Source of the DNA: a bacterium 336/3 | GTDB lineage: Bacteria > Bacteroidota > Bacteroidia > Cytophagales > Thermonemataceae | Assembly (NCBI GenBank): GCA_001281695.1 | Contig: LJIE01000001.1 | Span: 626,107-690,106 of the forward strand | Direction of reading: 5' to 3' | Length of the DNA: 64,000 nucleotides | Shown: positions 42,446-50,924 of the stretch, piece after piece | Position numbering within the stretch: position 1 is the stretch's first letter | Layout: every line of letters begins with the position of its first letter | Notes under the pieces: generated by a model | The model's database searches: none | What the model saw: the letters and a program-made list of their open reading frames with translations, nothing else | What the model was told of the DNA's origin: nothing | Position numbers and translations under genes: made by a program

Positions 42446-44728
42446 ATGATAAAACTTGAAAAAGGTAAATATACCAAGATAATCCGTTGGATTTGGATTA
42501 GCTTTGTTTTTGGGACATTATTTGCTTTCTTATTTATTTGGGCAATTACAATTGACTTTTTAGGCTTATTTGGTGGTATGCCCAGCTTGAAAGCCCTTGA
42601 GAATCCTAAAAGTGAACAAGCATCAGAAATTTATACTGCTGATGGTAAACTTATGGGGAAATACTTTACAATAGATAGACAACCTATCGAATTTGAGGAA
42701 ATTTCTCCTTATGTAATCAATGCTCTTATTGCCACAGAAGATGTACGTTTTGAGCAACATGCTGGAATTGATGCCAAAGCTGTTGGTAGAGCACTCTTCA
42801 AGATGGGAGGTGCTGGTGGAGGTAGTACACTTACACAACAGTTAGCCAAAAACCTTTTTGATACAAGAGGTAAAGAAAATAGAGGAGCTCTTTCAAAAAT
42901 CCCATATTTGGGTTTAGGCATTGTTAAACTAAAGGAATGGATTACAGCCGTTCGTTTGGAAAGAAGTTATACCAAAAAAGAGATTATTACGATGTACCTA
43001 AATGAATGTGGATTTGGACATAATGCTTTTGGTATTCAGGCAGCAGCTAAAACTTATTTTAATAAAAACGCCTCAGACTTAAATCTGATTGAGGCTGCAA
43101 TGCTTGTAGGAATGTTACAAGCTCCCAGTACGTACGACCCTGTCAATCCTGAAAAACAAAAAGCTGTTATTGAAAGACGCAATACAGTTTTAGGGCAATT
43201 GAAAAATTATAAATTTATTACAGAAGAAGACTTTGAGAAGTATAAAAATGAACCTATCAAATTAAACTACCATCCCCAAGATAATAGTGAAGGGGTTGCT
43301 CCTTATTTCCGTAATGAGGCTTTCAAAGAGGTTATTAGATGGGTAATAGAAAAAGGCTATGCAAGAAATGAAAAAGAAGCAAAAGAGTATATTTATACAG
43401 CAGGTTTAAGAATTTATACAACCATAGATAGCAAAGTGCAGGCTCATGCCGAAGCAGCTATGGAAGAGCACATGAAAGACAAACAAAGAAGATTTTATGC
43501 TCACTGGAAAGCCATAGGCAGAAACCCTTGGGTTGATGATTATGGAAGAGAAAAAGTAGGTTATATTGAACAAAATGCTAAAAGAACAATCTTGTACAAA
43601 CAGCTACAAGCTAAATATGGTAAAGATGAAAAAGCCATTTTTAATGAATTTAATAAACCCAAACAAATGCGTGTGTTTACATGGGCTGGTGAAAAAGATA
43701 CAGTGATGAGTCCAATGGATTCTATACGCCATTATAAACACTTCTTACAAATTGGAATGATGTCTATAGAACCCAAAACAGGGCATATCAAGGCTTGGGT
43801 AGGAGGTATTAACTATCGTCACTTCCAATATGACCAAGTAAGGCAAGGTAGGCATCAGCCAGGCTCTACATTCAAACCTATTGTATATGCAGCTGCCATA
43901 GATGTGGGTTATACACCTTGTCATAAAATGCCTGACGTTCCTGTTATATTCCCTGGCTGGATTCCCAAACAAGATGGTGGATATTCTGGTGGAATGTATC
44001 CTCTGCGTAAAGCGATGGGTTTCTCTATCAATACCATTGCAGCAGGGATTACCAAAGAAATTGGAGTAAATGCTGTGAGACGTTATGCTAAAGAATTGGG
44101 TGTTGAAACAGAATTACCTCAAGTGGCTTCAATTTGTTTGGGTTCGCATGCAATGCCTATGTACGACTTATTAGGAGCTTATACAGTGTTTCCTAATAGA
44201 GGCTATCATAACAAACAAATGATGATTACGAAAATTACAGATAAGAATGGTAAAGTTTTAGAAGAATTTGCTCCACAAATCAGAGAGGTTATGAGTGAGA
44301 AAAAAGCTTATATGATGGTTGATATGCTTATGGCAGGTACTGAAAAAGGTGGAACTTCTGCTGCTTTACATGGTTATCCTATTCTTTTTGCCAATAAAAA
44401 CCAAATTGGAGGAAAAACAGGTACTACACAAAACCAAGCTGATGCCCTGTATGTAGGTGTAACACAAGACCTTATCACAGGTGTTTGGGTTGGTGGTGAT
44501 GACAAAGCTGTTCGTTTCTTGAGTATGTACGAAGGGCAAGGAGCAGTACTTGCTTTGCCAGCATTTGCATATTTTATGCGTAGAATTTATGGTGATCAGA
44601 CATTGCCTTACAAACAGAGACCTTTCGAAAAGCCTGCAAACTTCGATTTAGATGAGTTAGATTGTGCTAAGATGGATGCTAATATTGAAAAAGTTGGGGA
44701 TGATTATAAGAAAAAGAAAAATAGATAG
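42446..44728 (+). CDS. Class A penicillin-binding protein (PBP1A-like): glycosyltransferase plus transpeptidase
   Basis: About 760 residues from the ATG at 42446; earlier in-frame codons encode no conserved sequence. An N-terminal membrane helix (about 12-40) precedes a GT51 glycosyltransferase with catalytic E98 (ATEDVRFEQHAGID), GGGSTLTQQLAKNL and ERSYTKKEIITMYLNE. The transpeptidase domain has S474-T-F-K477 (PGSTFKPIVY), SIN in GFSINTIAAG and KTGTTQ. All catalytic motifs are canonical. It polymerises and cross-links peptidoglycan. It has its own promoter, and a lipoprotein gene and an FtsI-like gene follow on the same strand. Confidence 0.92.
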   Translation: MIKLEKGKYTKIIRWIWISFVFGTLFAFLFIWAITIDFLGLFGGMPSLKALENPKSEQASEIYTADGKLMGKYFTIDRQPIEFEEISPYVINALIATEDVRFEQHAGIDAKAVGRALFKMGGAGGGSTLTQQLAKNLFDTRGKENRGALSKIPYLGLGIVKLKEWITAVRLERSYTKKEIITMYLNECGFGHNAFGIQAAAKTYFNKNASDLNLIEAAMLVGMLQAPSTYDPVNPEKQKAVIERRNTVLGQLKNYKFITEEDFEKYKNEPIKLNYHPQDNSEGVAPYFRNEAFKEVIRWVIEKGYARNEKEAKEYIYTAGLRIYTTIDSKVQAHAEAAMEEHMKDKQRRFYAHWKAIGRNPWVDDYGREKVGYIEQNAKRTILYKQLQAKYGKDEKAIFNEFNKPKQMRVFTWAGEKDTVMSPMDSIRHYKHFLQIGMMSIEPKTGHIKAWVGGINYRHFQYDQVRQGRHQPGSTFKPIVYAAAIDVGYTPCHKMPDVPVIFPGWIPKQDGGYSGGMYPLRKAMGFSINTIAAGITKEIGVNAVRRYAKELGVETELPQVASICLGSHAMPMYDLLGAYTVFPNRGYHNKQMMITKITDKNGKVLEEFAPQIREVMSEKKAYMMVDMLMAGTEKGGTSAALHGYPILFANKNQIGGKTGTTQNQADALYVGVTQDLITGVWVGGDDKAVRFLSMYEGQGAVLALPAFAYFMRRIYGDQTLPYKQRPFEKPANFDLDELDCAKMDANIEKVGDDYKKKKNR

Positions 44729-44826
44729 TATTTCAATAAGAAAATTACTGCTTTCATAAAATTTGATGAAAGCAAACAAAAATAAAACGTATTTTTGTTT
44801 AGATTTAAACCTTAAAAAACAAAAAT

Positions 44827-45321
44827 ATGAAAAAAGTATTTTCTTATTGTAGCTTATTTGTAATGTTATTTTTGTTTACAGCATGTCCTTATTCAGCTGA
44901 ATTTGCTTTAAATGAACCCAATGAAAAGATAAAAAATGAGTACTTAGGTACTTGGGGAGAAGAATCGCAGTTTGAAAATGCTCCTTATTATGTTATTACT
45001 AAGCTAACAGATAAAACTTATCAGTTTGAAAAGAATGAATACAGCGATACTGATAAAGCTTATAAGAAAACAATATTGACAGGACATTTTACAAAACTTG
45101 GTAATGTAAACTTCTTGAATTTAAAAGATAACTCAGAAGATAAATATTATTTTCATAAAGTAGAACTTTCTGCTGATAAGAAGCAGTTTGTTATTTATGA
45201 AGTAACAGATAATATTGATGAGAAATTTAGTAATGCAAGTGATTTAAAAGTATTTTTTGATAAAAATAAAGACTTGAGTTTTTTCTATAACCGAGACGAA
45301 AAGAAATATAACAAAAAATAA
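44827..45321 (+). CDS. Small lipoprotein of unknown function
   Basis: A 164-residue protein with a lipoprotein signal (VFSYCSLFVMLFLFTAC; lipid-modified Cys at about residue 20). The mature part has alternating polar and aromatic residues (YLGTWGEESQFE, PYYVITKLTDKTYQFEKNE, KYYFHKVELSADKKQFVIYEV), which suggest a small beta-barrel or lipocalin-like fold, but I do not recognise a family. It has its own TATTTTTG box at 44790-44797 and a strong terminator after the stop, so it is probably monocistronic despite lying between two penicillin-binding protein genes. Confidence 0.7.
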   Translation: MKKVFSYCSLFVMLFLFTACPYSAEFALNEPNEKIKNEYLGTWGEESQFENAPYYVITKLTDKTYQFEKNEYSDTDKAYKKTILTGHFTKLGNVNFLNLKDNSEDKYYFHKVELSADKKQFVIYEVTDNIDEKFSNASDLKVFFDKNKDLSFFYNRDEKKYNKK

Positions 45322-45324
45322 ATG

Positions 45325-45347
45325 AAAGGGCTAAAAGCCCTTTTTTT
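45325..45347 (+). terminator. Rho-independent terminator
   Basis: Perfect arms AAAGGGCT (45325-45332) and AGCCCTTT (45336-45343), a 3-base loop and a run of seven T. It ends 6 bases before the next start codon. Confidence 0.85.
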
Positions 45348-45352
45348 AGGCA

Positions 45353-47464
45353 ATGAATATAAAAAAATCTATACTACTACGCATCAGAATAGCCTTCTTA
45401 GCTATATCGCTAATATCTATTGTATCCATTATTAGAATCTGGGTTTTACAACAAGGTAAATGGGAAGAAAAATTTGCTAAACGTGATATTCGTTTTCGTA
45501 AAATACCATCCCAAAGAGGAAACATCTATGCTACTGATGGAAGCCTCTTGGCTACTTCTATGCCTTATTATAAAGTAGCGATAGACCCTACAATTCCTGA
45601 CAGTAGTGATTTTAAAAAAGGTATAGACACATTAGCACGAAAACTATCTGATTTCTTTCAGGAAGGAACTCCAACAGCATATAAAAATGATATAATAAAG
45701 GCTAGAAGGGCTAAAAAGAGATTTATTTATCTAAGTAATAAACGCATTGACTATCAGGCAAAACAGGTAATGTCTGAATGGACTTTATTTAGACCTGAAA
45801 AAGCATCTAAAGATAAAAAAGCAAGAAGAGGAATGGTGATATTTGAGCCTGAATACCAAAGATTTAAGCCTTTTGGTATGCTTGCTGCTCGTACTTTAGG
45901 TTATATTAGTGATGATGCAGGTGTGGGTTTAGAATATGCGTTCAATAAACAATTGGCAGGAAGAACAGGACAAGCATTGTTTCAAAGAATCTCAGGGGGA
46001 AATTGGGTTCCTTATAACAAAGGCTCTTACATAGAACCCGAAGATGGATTAGATATTCATACAACATTAGATATAAATATTCAGGATGTCGCACAAGATG
46101 CTTTAAGTGAGGCTGTTATAGAAAATGAAGCAGATTTTGGCTGTGTAGTAGTGATGGAAGTTGCCACGGGAGAAATCAAAGCTTTGGCTAATTTGGGTAG
46201 AAACGAAGACGGTTCTTATACAGAAAATTATAATTATGCCATTGGAGATAGAGGTAGCACTGACCCTGGCTCTGTTTTTAAATTAGCATCTATGATGGCT
46301 TTGTTGGAGGATAAAGCTGTGAAAGTTACAGATTATGTAGATACAGAAGATGGTATAAAAGATTTTTATGGCGTAAGACTTAATGATGTAAAAAAAGGAG
46401 GCTTTGGAACAATCACAGTACAAAGAATGTTTGAAGTGTCTTCAAGTATTGGGATAGCCAAATTGGTAAATGATAGATTCAAACAAACACCCATAAAGTT
46501 TATTGAATACCTTCAAAAGTTTGGGTTAAATACTCCTTTAGATTTCCAAATGGCAGGTGAAGCAAAGCCATATATCAAAACACCTCAAGACCCTACTTGG
46601 AGTGCTACATCACTTCCTTGGATGTCAATTGGTTATGAAACAAGGATTTCACCTCTTCAAATGTTGGCGTTTTATAATGCTGTTGCTAATAATGGGAAAA
46701 TGGTACAACCAATTATCGTTAAATCTATCAGAAATGCAGATGAGGTAGTTCAGGATTTTCAGACAATCATACTCAAAGAAAAAATCTGTTCAGATAGTAC
46801 AATTATGCTTCTGAAGATGCTTTTGGAGGGTGTGGTAGAACGTGGTACAGCTAAACTTGCAAGAAATAATCTTTACAAAATAGCAGGAAAAACAAGTACA
46901 TCTCAAAAATTTAAGAATGGAAAATATGTAAAAGCATATCATACTTCTTTTGCAGGATTTTTTCCTTCTCAAAAGCCGAAATACAGTTGTATTGTGGTTA
47001 TAGATAACCCAAGAGGTGAACGCCAATTTGGTGGTGATGTAGCTGCTCCAGTTTTTAAGAAAGTAGCAGATAAACTTTTTTATCAGGATATAGAACTACA
47101 AAGAAGTCTCAGTTTGGGAGGCTTACCCAATAACAATTTCGTTTCAACACAAGTACCGGCTTATGCACCTATACTCAAGCAAGCTTATCATGTTTTAGGT
47201 ATTTCTCCACAAAGCATTGACACCACTGCTGAATGGACAAAGGCTAATTTTAACCCTGATGCTTCTATTAACTTGCAAAAAGCAGACGTAAAAAAAGGTT
47301 TTATGCCTAATTTGAAAGGTTACAGCCTCAGAGATGCTCTTTTTATTCTTGAAAACAGAGGCGTAAAAGTAAAAGTAGAAGGGCAAGGCAAAGTCTATCA
47401 ACAATCTGTACGCCCAGGGCGTGGGATTGGTATTGGTGATAAAGTTACACTGAAATTAAGGTAA
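45353..47464 (+). CDS. ftsI: Class B penicillin-binding protein (FtsI/PBP3-like) with PASTA domain
   Basis: A 703-residue protein: one N-terminal helix (IAFLAISLISIVSIIRIWVL), a PBP dimer domain with RFRKIPSQRGNIYATDGSLLA (as two motifs), a transpeptidase domain and a C-terminal PASTA unit (MPNLKGYSLRDALFILENRG). The nucleophile motif S307-V-F-K310 is normal. The second motif reads S363-S-S365 where Asn is expected, and the third K513-T-S515 where Gly is expected, followed by T516. Family members make septal peptidoglycan with FtsW. The gene is not within a dcw cluster here. It could be a second, specialised FtsI copy. Confidence 0.78.
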   Translation: MNIKKSILLRIRIAFLAISLISIVSIIRIWVLQQGKWEEKFAKRDIRFRKIPSQRGNIYATDGSLLATSMPYYKVAIDPTIPDSSDFKKGIDTLARKLSDFFQEGTPTAYKNDIIKARRAKKRFIYLSNKRIDYQAKQVMSEWTLFRPEKASKDKKARRGMVIFEPEYQRFKPFGMLAARTLGYISDDAGVGLEYAFNKQLAGRTGQALFQRISGGNWVPYNKGSYIEPEDGLDIHTTLDINIQDVAQDALSEAVIENEADFGCVVVMEVATGEIKALANLGRNEDGSYTENYNYAIGDRGSTDPGSVFKLASMMALLEDKAVKVTDYVDTEDGIKDFYGVRLNDVKKGGFGTITVQRMFEVSSSIGIAKLVNDRFKQTPIKFIEYLQKFGLNTPLDFQMAGEAKPYIKTPQDPTWSATSLPWMSIGYETRISPLQMLAFYNAVANNGKMVQPIIVKSIRNADEVVQDFQTIILKEKICSDSTIMLLKMLLEGVVERGTAKLARNNLYKIAGKTSTSQKFKNGKYVKAYHTSFAGFFPSQKPKYSCIVVIDNPRGERQFGGDVAAPVFKKVADKLFYQDIELQRSLSLGGLPNNNFVSTQVPAYAPILKQAYHVLGISPQSIDTTAEWTKANFNPDASINLQKADVKKGFMPNLKGYSLRDALFILENRGVKVKVEGQGKVYQQSVRPGRGIGIGDKVTLKLR

Positions 47465-47568
47465 TTTGAATGATGAGTTATAAGTAGTAAATCTGAAATT
47501 TTTATAAAAAACTGATAATAAGGTATTTGTTTCAGATAAACACAATTTCTAAAAAAATCTTAATTTTT

Positions 47569-47596
47569 TTGTAACCACTTCCAAAGTAGTGTTGTC
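47569..47596 (+). promoter_or_regulatory. Candidate ECF-sigma promoter before the DUF6249-sigma operon
   Basis: TTGTAACC (47569-47576) is followed, 18 bases after its AAC, by GTC within GTTGTC (47591-47596). ECF promoters often have AAC in the -35 and CGTC/GTC in the -10. Its place 38 bp before the operon suggests autoregulation by the ECF factor encoded there. Confidence 0.4.
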
Positions 47597-47633
47597 AAAG
47601 GCTGTAGATGTTCAACTTTAAAATATTACAGTC

Positions 47634-47978
47634 ATGGAAGCAATATTAGTTCCTATCAGCATGTTTGCCACAGTTTTTGGAGTTTTGTATATGCACTATA
47701 CTACTCGCCATAAAGAAAGAATAGCCCTTATTGAAAAAGGTACTGATGCTTCAGTATTTTATCCATCAGATAAACAAAAAGAAAAGAAATTTTATAGCCT
47801 ACAATTTGGTATATTGGCTGTATGTATTGGATTTGGTATTCTAATGGGAAATATTCTACACCAAAATTTAGGTATGAAAGATGAAGTAGCCTATAACTCA
47901 ATGATATTTTTGATGGGAGGTATAGGATTGATAGTATTCCACGTTATCAATTTGAAACAACAAAATTCTAATAAATAA
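47634..47978 (+). CDS. DUF6249-like small membrane protein
   Basis: A 114-residue protein with three hydrophobic segments (ILVPISMFATVFGVLYM, LQFGILAVCIGFGILMG, SMIFLMGGIGLIVFHVI). The loop HKERIALIEKGTD is the mark of DUF6249 proteins, which often precede ECF sigma genes in Bacteroidota. Function is unknown. It lies 13 bases before the sigma factor gene, so they are very probably one operon; a role in sensing or anti-sigma control is an inference from this. Confidence 0.72.
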   Translation: MEAILVPISMFATVFGVLYMHYTTRHKERIALIEKGTDASVFYPSDKQKEKKFYSLQFGILAVCIGFGILMGNILHQNLGMKDEVAYNSMIFLMGGIGLIVFHVINLKQQNSNK

Positions 47979-47991
47979 CTTTTTTGGGCAA

Positions 47992-48585
47992 ATGACCTCA
48001 CAAGAAGAAAGTGCCTATATAACGGCAGTGTTGGAGGGCAACACTCAGGCTTATGCTTATCTTATCAATAAGCATAAAAGCCTAGTATATAGTCTATGCC
48101 TAAAAATTACAAAAAATAAAGAAGATGCTGAAGAAGTGGCACAAGATGTGTTCTTAAAAGCATATCAGCAACTCAATACTTTTAAAAGAGATTCTAAATT
48201 TGCAACTTGGCTTTACAGAATTGCATACAATACATCTCTCAATAAAATAAAGCGAAAAAAAGTGTGGCAAGAGTCTATTCACCAAGATGACGAAGACCAC
48301 CCTACACTTCAAATTGAAGATACTACTTTTGAAAACCAATTTGATTTACTCAATTTGGCAGAAAAAAGAAAATATATTCAAATAGCTATGCAAGCTCTAT
48401 CGGAGCAAGATGCTGTGATTATTACACTTTTTTACTTTGCAGAACACAATTTGGAAGAAATAGCAGAAGTAACGGGCATAGACAAAAATAACGTAAAAAT
48501 AAAGCTTCACAGGGCAAGAAAGAAACTCTATAATGAACTTTCTTGTTTATTACCAAAAAAAGAACTTGAAACTCTAATAGGCTAA
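47992..48585 (+). CDS. RNA polymerase ECF sigma factor
   Basis: A 197-residue sigma-70 family protein. Region 2 (about 20-90) contains EDAEEVAQDVFLKAYQQ and FKRDSKFATWLYRIAYNTSLNKIKRKK. Region 4 (about 130-185) contains LSEQDAVIITLFYFAEHNLEEIAEVTGIDKNNVKIKLHRARKKL as a run of conserved motifs. It is the RpoE-like type that is usually held by a membrane anti-sigma factor. The next gene, 4 bases on, has a membrane helix pair and fits that role. An AAC/GTC promoter-like pair before the operon suggests that it activates itself. Confidence 0.93.
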   Translation: MTSQEESAYITAVLEGNTQAYAYLINKHKSLVYSLCLKITKNKEDAEEVAQDVFLKAYQQLNTFKRDSKFATWLYRIAYNTSLNKIKRKKVWQESIHQDDEDHPTLQIEDTTFENQFDLLNLAEKRKYIQIAMQALSEQDAVIITLFYFAEHNLEEIAEVTGIDKNNVKIKLHRARKKLYNELSCLLPKKELETLIG

Positions 48586-48589
48586 GGTT

Positions 48590-49024
48590 ATGGAAACATT
48601 CAATTCGTTTCAGGAAGAAAAAAATAAAAAAGAAGAACTCGCCACAGAATCTAAATGGATTCATAAAGTGATGGAAGAAGAAAAAACATGGACTTTGGAT
48701 GAACCTTCTATATTGTTCACAGCCAATATCATGGATAAAATCAAAACCAAACAACGCCCTGTTTTTCATAAAGGCATAATTTGGTTATTTGGAGGTGTTT
48801 GGGCTGTTATTTTTGTGGTGGCTATTGGACAAGCGATTCCTAAATTAAAACCTATTAGTTGGGAATTACCAAGTTTGAATTTTAGTAAATTATCAGAATT
48901 CTTTAGTTTTGAAGTAAATGCATCTCTTCTGATGCTTGCCAATATGATTATAGCAGTTTGGGTATTTTTTATTATTCAGCGTTTCTTGCAAAGCAGAAGC
49001 GATAAGAAAATCTCAAAAGCATAA
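48590..49024 (+). CDS. Putative membrane-bound anti-sigma partner
   Basis: A 144-residue protein. An N-terminal cytoplasmic part (about 55 residues, Glu/Lys-rich, with KVMEEEKTWTLDEPS) is followed by two hydrophobic segments (IIWLFGGVWAVIFVVAIG and LLMLANMIIAVWVFFIIQRF). It has no zinc-binding anti-sigma motif (HxxxCxxC), so the anti-sigma role is inferred only from the 4-base gap after the ECF factor and the overall layout. A strong terminator follows 5 bases after the stop. Confidence 0.6.
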   Translation: METFNSFQEEKNKKEELATESKWIHKVMEEEKTWTLDEPSILFTANIMDKIKTKQRPVFHKGIIWLFGGVWAVIFVVAIGQAIPKLKPISWELPSLNFSKLSEFFSFEVNASLLMLANMIIAVWVFFIIQRFLQSRSDKKISKA

Positions 49025-49029
49025 AAACG

Positions 49030-49055
49030 AAGCCTCTTTTTCAAGAGGCTTTTTT
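49030..49055 (+). terminator. Rho-independent terminator of the ECF operon
   Basis: Arms AAGCCTCTT (49030-49038) and AAGAGGCTT (49043-49051) with a 4-base loop and a T-run. Confidence 0.85.
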
Positions 49056-49087
49056 ATTTCTGTAAAAAGATATACTTTGGTGGATAA

Positions 49088-49879
49088 ATGCTTATTATGC
49101 AAATACATCATCAATATATCATACTTACAGGAGCTGCTTCAGGTATTGGAAAGGAGTTGTTGAGTTTACTTTCTCAATACAAGTGTCATATTTTAGCTGT
49201 AGACTTGAACGAAATTCTATTAAATGAAACTGTTTTAAATATTTCAAACCCACAAGCTCAAATCAGAAGCTATAAAGCAGATTTAAGTACTCAAATTGAT
49301 AATAGTACTTTATTTGAGTATGCATTGCAAATATTCCCTCAAATAGACATTTTTATAGCCAATGCAGGCTTTGCTTATTACGAAAAGTTGGATACTCCCA
49401 ATTGGGAACGTATGGAAAAAATATATCAGGTTAATGTATTTTCTCCTATTTATAGTTTACTCAAAATGAGAGAAATCAATCAAGAAAAGGAATATTATGT
49501 TTGTATGACGGCCTCTGCTATGGCAAAAATGGGTTTGGCTGGTTATGCTCTCTATGGATCCACAAAAGCTGCTTTGGATAGATTTGCTGACTCCTATAGA
49601 TATGAAATGAATGATAAAGGTGTTTTAGGGCTGATTTATCCTATTGCTACTAAAACTAATTTCTTTGAAAAAGCAGGAAATGCTCCTGTGCTTTTCCCTT
49701 CTCAAACATCTCAAAGAGTAGCTAAAGCAATTTTAAAAGGAATATTAAAAAATAAAAAGAGTATAATTCCCTCCAAAATATTTTGGTTTTCGCATATTTT
49801 AAGTTTTATACAAGAGTGGCTCAATAAACCTTATCAGTTTTACACAAACAAAAAATTTAAACAAAAATACTCTAAATGA
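49088..49879 (+). CDS. Short-chain dehydrogenase/reductase
   Basis: A 263-residue classical SDR. Cofactor binding TGAASGIG near residue 15, structural ANAGF, catalytic Ser in MTASAMAKMG, and YxxxK in YALYGSTKAALDRF. It ends with a basic tail. The substrate cannot be predicted; the pattern is that of the broad SDR family acting on lipid or sugar-type alcohols. ATGs at 49088 and 49097 are both possible starts. It is separate from the next SDR by 115 bases containing a consensus promoter, so they are not one operon. Confidence 0.85.
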   Translation: MLIMQIHHQYIILTGAASGIGKELLSLLSQYKCHILAVDLNEILLNETVLNISNPQAQIRSYKADLSTQIDNSTLFEYALQIFPQIDIFIANAGFAYYEKLDTPNWERMEKIYQVNVFSPIYSLLKMREINQEKEYYVCMTASAMAKMGLAGYALYGSTKAALDRFADSYRYEMNDKGVLGLIYPIATKTNFFEKAGNAPVLFPSQTSQRVAKAILKGILKNKKSIIPSKIFWFSHILSFIQEWLNKPYQFYTNKKFKQKYSK

Positions 49880-49918
49880 GCTAAATTAATGTAGAAGGAT
49901 AAGATTTTACAGAAAAAG

Positions 49919-49949
49919 TTTGGCTTTCAAAGGCTTTTCGCTATTTTTA
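49919..49949 (+). promoter_or_regulatory. Bacteroidota-type promoter of the 3-hydroxybutyrate dehydrogenase gene
   Basis: TTTG at 49919-49922, 19 bp, then TATTTTTA at 49942-49949 (one base from consensus). It lies 46 bp before the ATG. Confidence 0.55.
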
Positions 49950-49994
49950 AACTAAAGAATAAAACCTTTTCAAACTTTAAAAACAGTATTTATT

Positions 49995-50789
49995 ATGGCA
50001 AACGGAAAAAGTGCACTCGTAACAGGTAGTTCTAGTGGTATAGGTTTAGGTATAGCAACATCATTGGCTCAGGCTGGCTACAATATTATGTTTAATGGTT
50101 TGGCTAGAAACGATGATGAAAAAAATGCAGCAGAAAAAATAGCAAAAGAAGTTGGTGAAAAATATGGTGTAAAAACCCTTTTTAGCCCAGCAAACATGAT
50201 GAAAGGTGAAGAAATCAGAGCTATGGTAGCTCTTGCTGAACAAACTTTTGGAAGTGTGGATGTTCTTGTAAACAATGCTGGTATTCAGTTTGTATCACCT
50301 ATTGAAGATTTTCCTGAAGAAAAATGGGATGCTATCATTGCCATCAATCTTACAGCAGCTTTTCATACAAGCAAAGCAGTTTGGAAAGGTATGAAAGCAA
50401 GAGGTTTTGGTAGAATTATCAACCTTACATCTGCTCATGCTTTACAAGCGTCAGAATTTAAGTCTGCATATGTGGCTTCTAAGCATGGTGTAACAGGTTT
50501 AACAAAAACTTTGGCTTTAGAAGGTGCTGTTTGTGGTATTACATGTAATGCTATTTGTCCAGGTTATGTACTTACACCACTTGTAGAAGGGCAAATTCCT
50601 GACCAAATGAAAGCTCATAACATGACTCGTGAAGAGGTTATCCAAAAAGTAATGTTGTATAAGCATGCAATCAAAGATTTTGTAACAGTAGAACAATTAG
50701 GAGATTTAGCTGTATTCTTGGCTTCTGATTCTGCAAAATTAATTACAGGAGTATCTATACCTGTAGACGGTGGTTGGTCTGCTCAATAA
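49995..50789 (+). CDS. bdhA: 3-Hydroxybutyrate dehydrogenase (SDR)
   Basis: A 264-residue SDR: TGSSSGIG near the start, VLVNNAGIQFVSPIEDFPEE, WDAIIAINLTAAFHTSKA, INLTSAHALQAS, catalytic YVASKHG, then GITCNAICPGYVLTPLVEGQI and DGGWSAQ at the end. The blocks NAGIQ, SAHxLxAS, CNAICPGxVLTPLVExQI and the terminal DGGW(S/T)AQ are those of 3-hydroxybutyrate dehydrogenase rather than FabG. It converts 3-hydroxybutyrate and NAD to acetoacetate. The CoA-transferase A subunit at 55605 acts on the product. A terminator follows the stop. Confidence 0.83.
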   Translation: MANGKSALVTGSSSGIGLGIATSLAQAGYNIMFNGLARNDDEKNAAEKIAKEVGEKYGVKTLFSPANMMKGEEIRAMVALAEQTFGSVDVLVNNAGIQFVSPIEDFPEEKWDAIIAINLTAAFHTSKAVWKGMKARGFGRIINLTSAHALQASEFKSAYVASKHGVTGLTKTLALEGAVCGITCNAICPGYVLTPLVEGQIPDQMKAHNMTREEVIQKVMLYKHAIKDFVTVEQLGDLAVFLASDSAKLITGVSIPVDGGWSAQ

Positions 50790-50813
50790 TATTTTTATAA
50801 TTTTTAAAATATT

Positions 50814-50844
50814 CCTCCATAGATTTAACCTATGGAGGTTTTTT
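50814..50844 (+). terminator. Rho-independent terminator
   Basis: Arms CCTCCATAG (50814-50822) and CTATGGAGG (50830-50838), a 7-base loop and six T residues. Confidence 0.85.
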
Positions 50845-50924
50845 ATTGTCTATTTGTGTGTATATATACAAAAAAAAGTATAATTTCGTTTTTATAGAGT
50901 AAGTAAAGAACATTTGAGGTATTC

